64,000 bases of DNA, from assembly GCA_023416585.1 (NCBI GenBank), contig JAEZHM010000113.1, forward strand, positions 124,001 through 188,000, in the 5' to 3' direction. A model generated the notes under the pieces. It saw only the letters and a list, made by a program, of their open reading frames with translations, ran no database searches and had not been told where the DNA came from. How positions within the stretch are numbered: the stretch's first letter is position 1; each line of letters opens with the position of its first letter. Below are positions 60,677 to 64,000 of this stretch, one piece after another. Position numbers and translations under genes: made by a program. Source of the stretch: Bacillota bacterium. Lineage in GTDB: Bacteria > Bacillota > Clostridia > Christensenellales > Aristaeellaceae.

Positions 60677-61513
60677 ATGGCAGAAAGGCAAAAGATCGAT
60701 ACATTAAAGGCGATAGCCAAGCAGGTGCGCAAGAACATTCTGACCATGATCCATACGGCGCAATCCGGCCATCCCGGCGGATCTTTGTCGGCGGCGGATA
60801 TGATGACCGCTTTGTATTTCTCCGAACTGAACCTGAACCCGCAAGATCCCGGGTGGGACGCCCGCGACAGATTCGTTTTATCCAAGGGGCATGTGTGTCC
60901 CGTATTGTACACCTGCCTTGCCATGCGCGGCTACTTTCCTATGGCTACGCTGGCTACGCTGCGTAAGGAAGGCTCTATCCTTCAGGGGCATCCTGATATG
61001 AAGCGCTGTCCCGGCATTGATATTTCCACCGGCTCGTTAGGTCAGGGGCTCAGTGTTGCGGTGGGCATGGCGCTTCGGGCCAAGCGCGACAACATGGGCT
61101 ATAGGGTGTTTGCGCTGCTGGGCGACGGCGAAACCGGCGAGGGGCAGATATGGGAAGCGGTACAGTCGGCTGTCAAGTATCAGCTTGACAACCTGGTGAT
61201 TCTGGTGGATAACAACGGCCTGCAAAACGATGGCACTTGCCAGGAGATTATGCCTACGGGGAACCTGGCAAAGAAGTTTGAGGCGTTCGGCTGTGAATGC
61301 CATACAATCGACGGCCATGATATGGCGGATATACTGGATACGCTGGCGGCCATACGGGCGGATTCAGGCAAAAAGCCACATTGCATCGTTGCCAAAACGG
61401 TGAAGGGTAAAGGTGTATCCTTTATGGAAAACGTTGTATCCTGGCATGGCACGGCGCCCAATGATGCGCAATACGCCCAGGCGATGAGCGAGATAGAGGA
61501 GGGCCTGGCATGA
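60677..61513 (+). CDS. Transketolase N-terminal subunit
   Basis: A 278-residue TPP-binding half of a split transketolase. It has HPGGSLS near residue 35, the cofactor motif GDGETGEGQIWEA and DNNGLQNDG, which bind diphosphate and magnesium. In full-length enzymes this half joins the pyrimidine-binding domain, encoded here by the next, overlapping gene (ATGA). The pair transfers two-carbon units between sugar phosphates. Split forms are common in Firmicutes sugar operons, including the apulose-4-phosphate transketolases of apiose pathways. Confidence 0.93.
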   Translation: MAERQKIDTLKAIAKQVRKNILTMIHTAQSGHPGGSLSAADMMTALYFSELNLNPQDPGWDARDRFVLSKGHVCPVLYTCLAMRGYFPMATLATLRKEGSILQGHPDMKRCPGIDISTGSLGQGLSVAVGMALRAKRDNMGYRVFALLGDGETGEGQIWEAVQSAVKYQLDNLVILVDNNGLQNDGTCQEIMPTGNLAKKFEAFGCECHTIDGHDMADILDTLAAIRADSGKKPHCIVAKTVKGKGVSFMENVVSWHGTAPNDAQYAQAMSEIEEGLA

Positions 61514-62451
61514 GGAACCCCGTCCCCACCCGTGACGCCTATGGCGACGAAATTCTGGCTTTGGGCCATGAAAATCCCAATATCTATGTGGTGGATTGCG
61601 ATATTGGAAAATCCTGCAAAACCGTACCCTTTTCACAGCAATTGCCCGGTCAGCATGTAAACGTGGGCATCGCGGAGCAAAATGCCTGCGGCGTGGCGGC
61701 CGGGCTGGCTGTCTGTGGTAAGATTCCCTTTGTGACTACCTACGCCGTGTTTGGCAGCATGCGCATGTCCGAGCAAATCCGGCAGGAGATTTGCTATCCC
61801 AACCTGAATGTGAAAATTGCCTGCTCCCATGGCGGGCTGACGCCGGCTAACGACGGTGCGAGCCACCAGGGAATCGAGGATATGGGCATCCTGCGCGCCA
61901 TTCCCAACATGACGGTGATCATGGGCTGCGACTATCATTCCACGCGCAAGCTGGTGCGTGCAGCCGCAAACCATTACGGTCCCGTGTACCTGCGTTTTAC
62001 CCGCGATGCCGTTCCCGCTATTTATGGAGAGGATGAGGAGTTTCAAATCGGCCATGCCAATGTACTGAGGGAAGGCGCTGATGTGACCGTTATCGCCAAT
62101 GGGGATATTATGTCTGTTGCACTTAATGCTGTGGATGCGATGCGTGCCCAAGGGCTTGACGCCGGCCTTATGGATATGCATACCATCAAGCCCCTGGATG
62201 TGCAGGCAGTGAAGGAAGCTGCCAGAAAAACAGGACGCATCGTTACGGTGGAGGACCATAATATCCTGTGCGGCCTTGGCAGTGCGGTGTGCGAAGTGGT
62301 GGCGGAGCTGGGATATGGCTGTGTGAAGCGGATCGGCATACGAGACCAGTTTGGCGAGTCCGCCCCTTACGAGCGCCTTCTTTTGAAAAACGGTATCACC
62401 GTGAAAGAAATAATGGCTGCATGCAAAGCATTGATGGGGGAAAAGGCATGA
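61510..62451 (+). CDS. Transketolase C-terminal subunit
   Basis: A 313-residue partner of the preceding subunit. It contains the pyrimidine-domain motif GIAEQNACGVAAGLA, with the Glu that activates TPP, followed by the C-terminal transketolase domain (DMHTIKPLD). It overlaps both neighbours by four bases. The two subunits together form the active site. The substrate sugar cannot be set from sequence; xylulose- or apulose-type phosphates are candidates. Confidence 0.93.
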   Translation: MRNPVPTRDAYGDEILALGHENPNIYVVDCDIGKSCKTVPFSQQLPGQHVNVGIAEQNACGVAAGLAVCGKIPFVTTYAVFGSMRMSEQIRQEICYPNLNVKIACSHGGLTPANDGASHQGIEDMGILRAIPNMTVIMGCDYHSTRKLVRAAANHYGPVYLRFTRDAVPAIYGEDEEFQIGHANVLREGADVTVIANGDIMSVALNAVDAMRAQGLDAGLMDMHTIKPLDVQAVKEAARKTGRIVTVEDHNILCGLGSAVCEVVAELGYGCVKRIGIRDQFGESAPYERLLLKNGITVKEIMAACKALMGEKA

Positions 62452-63398
62452 AGATTGTTGTGCTGGATGGATATACGTTGAATCCGGGGGATATTTCCTG
62501 GCAGGGATTTCAACAGTTTGGGGAGATTACGGTCTATGACCGTACACCTCCGGAAATGATCCTGGAAAGGCTTGCCGGCGCGCAAATAGTACTTACCAAC
62601 AAAACTCCACTGAACCGTGAAATCTTGGAAAGCTGCCCGTCCATACGATACATTGGCGTTCTGGCTACGGGATACAATGTGGTGGATGTGGATGCTGCAA
62701 AAGAAATGCATATCCCGGTATGCAATATTCCAACTTACGGAACTGCCGCGGTGGCCCAGTATGCATTCGCGCTTTTGCTGGAATTGTGCCACCGAGTGGG
62801 GCATCACAACGCCGCGGTGCAGGCAGGGCGGTGGGGGCAAAGCGGTGATTTTTGCTTCTGGGATTACCCCTTGGTAGAATTGGCAGGAAAGACGATGGGC
62901 ATCATCGGTTATGGGCGTATAGGCCAGGCAACGGCTGCAATTGCCCGTGCCTTTGGCATGAAAGTGGTGGCCTATGACACAAATGTCAGTACATCTGAAT
63001 GCGTCCAATTAGAGGAACTGCTTGCGGCAAGCGACGTGATCTCCCTGCATTGCCCGCTGTTCCCCCAAACGTTAGGAATCATCAATAGAAATACAATTTC
63101 ATGGATGAAGGATGGCGTTCTGCTCATCAACACATCACGTGGGCCGCTGATCAATGACAGTGATCTGAGAGAAGCTTTGCTGTCAGGCAAGGTAGCCGGC
63201 GCTGCGGTCGATGTAGTCTCCACCGAGCCTATCACGGCAGATAACCCGCTGCTAGGCCTTGACAATTGCCTCATTACGCCTCACATCGCCTGGGCTCCCA
63301 AAGAGTCGCGGCAGCGGCTGATGGATACGGCAGTGGATAATATGCGTGCGTATTTGTCCGGCATGCCGCAAAACGTGGTAAATGGTGTATCTCAGTAG
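62448..63398 (+). CDS. D-2-hydroxyacid dehydrogenase (glycerate dehydrogenase-like)
   Basis: A 316-residue NAD-dependent dehydrogenase. It has the Rossmann motif GIIGYGRIG (near residue 150), an active-site Arg in NTSRGPLI, Glu in STEP and His in TPHIAW. These reduce or oxidise 2-keto/2-hydroxy acids such as hydroxypyruvate and glycerate. ATG at 62448 overlaps the transketolase stop; longer starts lie within that gene. It probably handles a short acid product of the sugar pathway, and is the last gene of the operon. Confidence 0.9.
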   Translation: MKIVVLDGYTLNPGDISWQGFQQFGEITVYDRTPPEMILERLAGAQIVLTNKTPLNREILESCPSIRYIGVLATGYNVVDVDAAKEMHIPVCNIPTYGTAAVAQYAFALLLELCHRVGHHNAAVQAGRWGQSGDFCFWDYPLVELAGKTMGIIGYGRIGQATAAIARAFGMKVVAYDTNVSTSECVQLEELLAASDVISLHCPLFPQTLGIINRNTISWMKDGVLLINTSRGPLINDSDLREALLSGKVAGAAVDVVSTEPITADNPLLGLDNCLITPHIAWAPKESRQRLMDTAVDNMRAYLSGMPQNVVNGVSQ

Positions 63399-63601
63399 AT
63401 AAGAAAAAGCAACGGAAGATTGGAAGGCAAGTAATCATCTCTTGGGCGCGTGTGGAGCCATGTCAGCTGCCGGTTTATCAATGCGCATGGATTGGGTTGC
63501 CCAAGGTATCGGCAATGGCATGTTTCTTTGTATTCGTTCCGCCTTTATGCGCAATTTAATGCTTACATCACGATTTAGAAATCAGATTATCATATAAAAC
63601 G

Positions 63602-63635
63602 AAAAGGGTCGGTGAGAACGCCGATCCCTTTTTCT
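63602..63635. terminator. Hairpin terminator after sugar operon
   Basis: AAAAGGGTCGG and CCGATCCCTTTTT form an A/T-flanked stem with one bulged base, able to end transcription in either direction. It is about 200 bases after the dehydrogenase gene; no gene is visible in 63399-63601. Confidence 0.65.
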
Positions 63636-63737
63636 GTAATCCTATACTTCATTCTATCTTTCATCTTTTGGAAGTCTTCTGTGAGCTTATGTGGATTGAC
63701 AATCGTTTGAGACCACACAGCAACCTTTGCAAAACTG

Positions 63738-63923
63738 TTGAGCACCATATGTTCTTGTGGAGCAAGTATGGCCACTACCTTCAGTGACTTGTTGTACGTT
63801 GGCACACATACAACCAAAAAGCTTGCTGATTGGAATATCAACACAATTGGCCAATTGGCAAATTACCCTTTTACCTCCGACTTTCTTCACATTCCACTTC
63901 ATAATAGGCCACCTTGCCCTTGA
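63738..63923 (+). pseudogene. Possible Y-family DNA polymerase fragment
   Basis: An open stretch of 61 codons includes FSDLLYVGTHTTKKLADWN and NTIGQLANYP. This resembles the helix-hairpin-helix region of DinB/UmuC-type polymerases (DLLFVGxxTxKKLxxxGIxTIGDLA). No start region, catalytic palm motifs or continuation are found within the window, so it looks like a decayed remnant. The rest of 63636-64000 shows only short open frames on both strands that I do not recognise. Confidence 0.35.
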
Positions 63924-64000
63924 CTTACAGTTCCTACTGCCAAGTCTGTCGCGGACTTTCACCGCCTACTTATCACAAACGGGTGCATCATGGCATAATC

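Overview
The window looks like a chromosomal segment of an uncultured anaerobic member of the Firmicutes (Bacillota, class Clostridia), probably from a gut or a similar polymer-rich habitat. This rests on strong AGGAGG-type ribosome binding sites, sigma-A style promoters, a YesM/YesN two-component pair, LplB/YtcP-type sugar transporters without their own ATPase, and a bacterial microcompartment (BMC) locus. The taxonomic call is inference. No rRNA, complete tRNA, CRISPR array or intact mobile element was found.

Region 1 (1-19310, + strand) is a carbohydrate-use cluster. It holds a 5'-truncated GH35-like beta-galactosidase, a GH65-type phosphorylase/hydrolase and a GH172 (DUF2961) enzyme. These are followed by three different uroporphyrinogen-decarboxylase-like (URO-D) proteins in tandem. 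A LacI regulator with its own promoter and two candidate operators comes next, then a CUT1 ABC transporter (two permeases and a binding protein), a large parallel beta-helix/PKD protein and a GH38 alpha-mannosidase. Most genes overlap or are closely spaced. None of the glycosidases shows a signal peptide, so they probably act on imported oligosaccharides.

Region 2 (19490-21727) is tdh-kbl, converting threonine to glycine and acetyl-CoA. Region 3 (21963-25805, - strand) is a complete ABC importer of the iron/polyamine/aminoethylphosphonate type. It is transcribed divergently from Region 4.

Region 4 (26174-39399, + strand) is a hybrid Eut/Pdu microcompartment operon: eutA, eutB, eutC, eutL, a BMC-H protein with a cysteine-rich tail, eutE, two eutM-like shell genes, eutT, pduL, eutN, pduS and pduT. 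A glycerophosphodiester phosphodiesterase and a YtcJ-type amidohydrolase follow. No ethanolamine permease EutH and no alcohol dehydrogenase are present. I infer that the organism imports a phospholipid head-group compound through the divergent ABC system, hydrolyses it inside the cell, and processes the ethanolamine in the compartment. This is the most interesting system in the window.

Region 5 (39458-39997) is a DUF2284 metal-binding protein. Region 6 (40241-51054, - strand) is a second sugar cluster: PIG-L deacetylase, two TIM-barrel epimerases, a Gfo/Idh/MocA dehydrogenase and a CUT1 transporter, controlled by a YesM/YesN-type kinase/regulator pair. Region 7 (51432-63398) has a divergent GntR regulator and a third sugar operon. 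That operon contains two paralogous GH-like TIM barrels, a TIM-barrel epimerase, a crotonase, a lyxose-isomerase-like cupin, a CUT1 transporter, a split transketolase and a D-2-hydroxyacid dehydrogenase. The last 600 bases hold a terminator and what looks like a decayed Y-family DNA polymerase fragment.

Three intergenic regions (about 21842, 40039 and 51294) share a composite repeat: a hairpin followed by a block resembling, on the minus strand, the 3' end of a tRNA.
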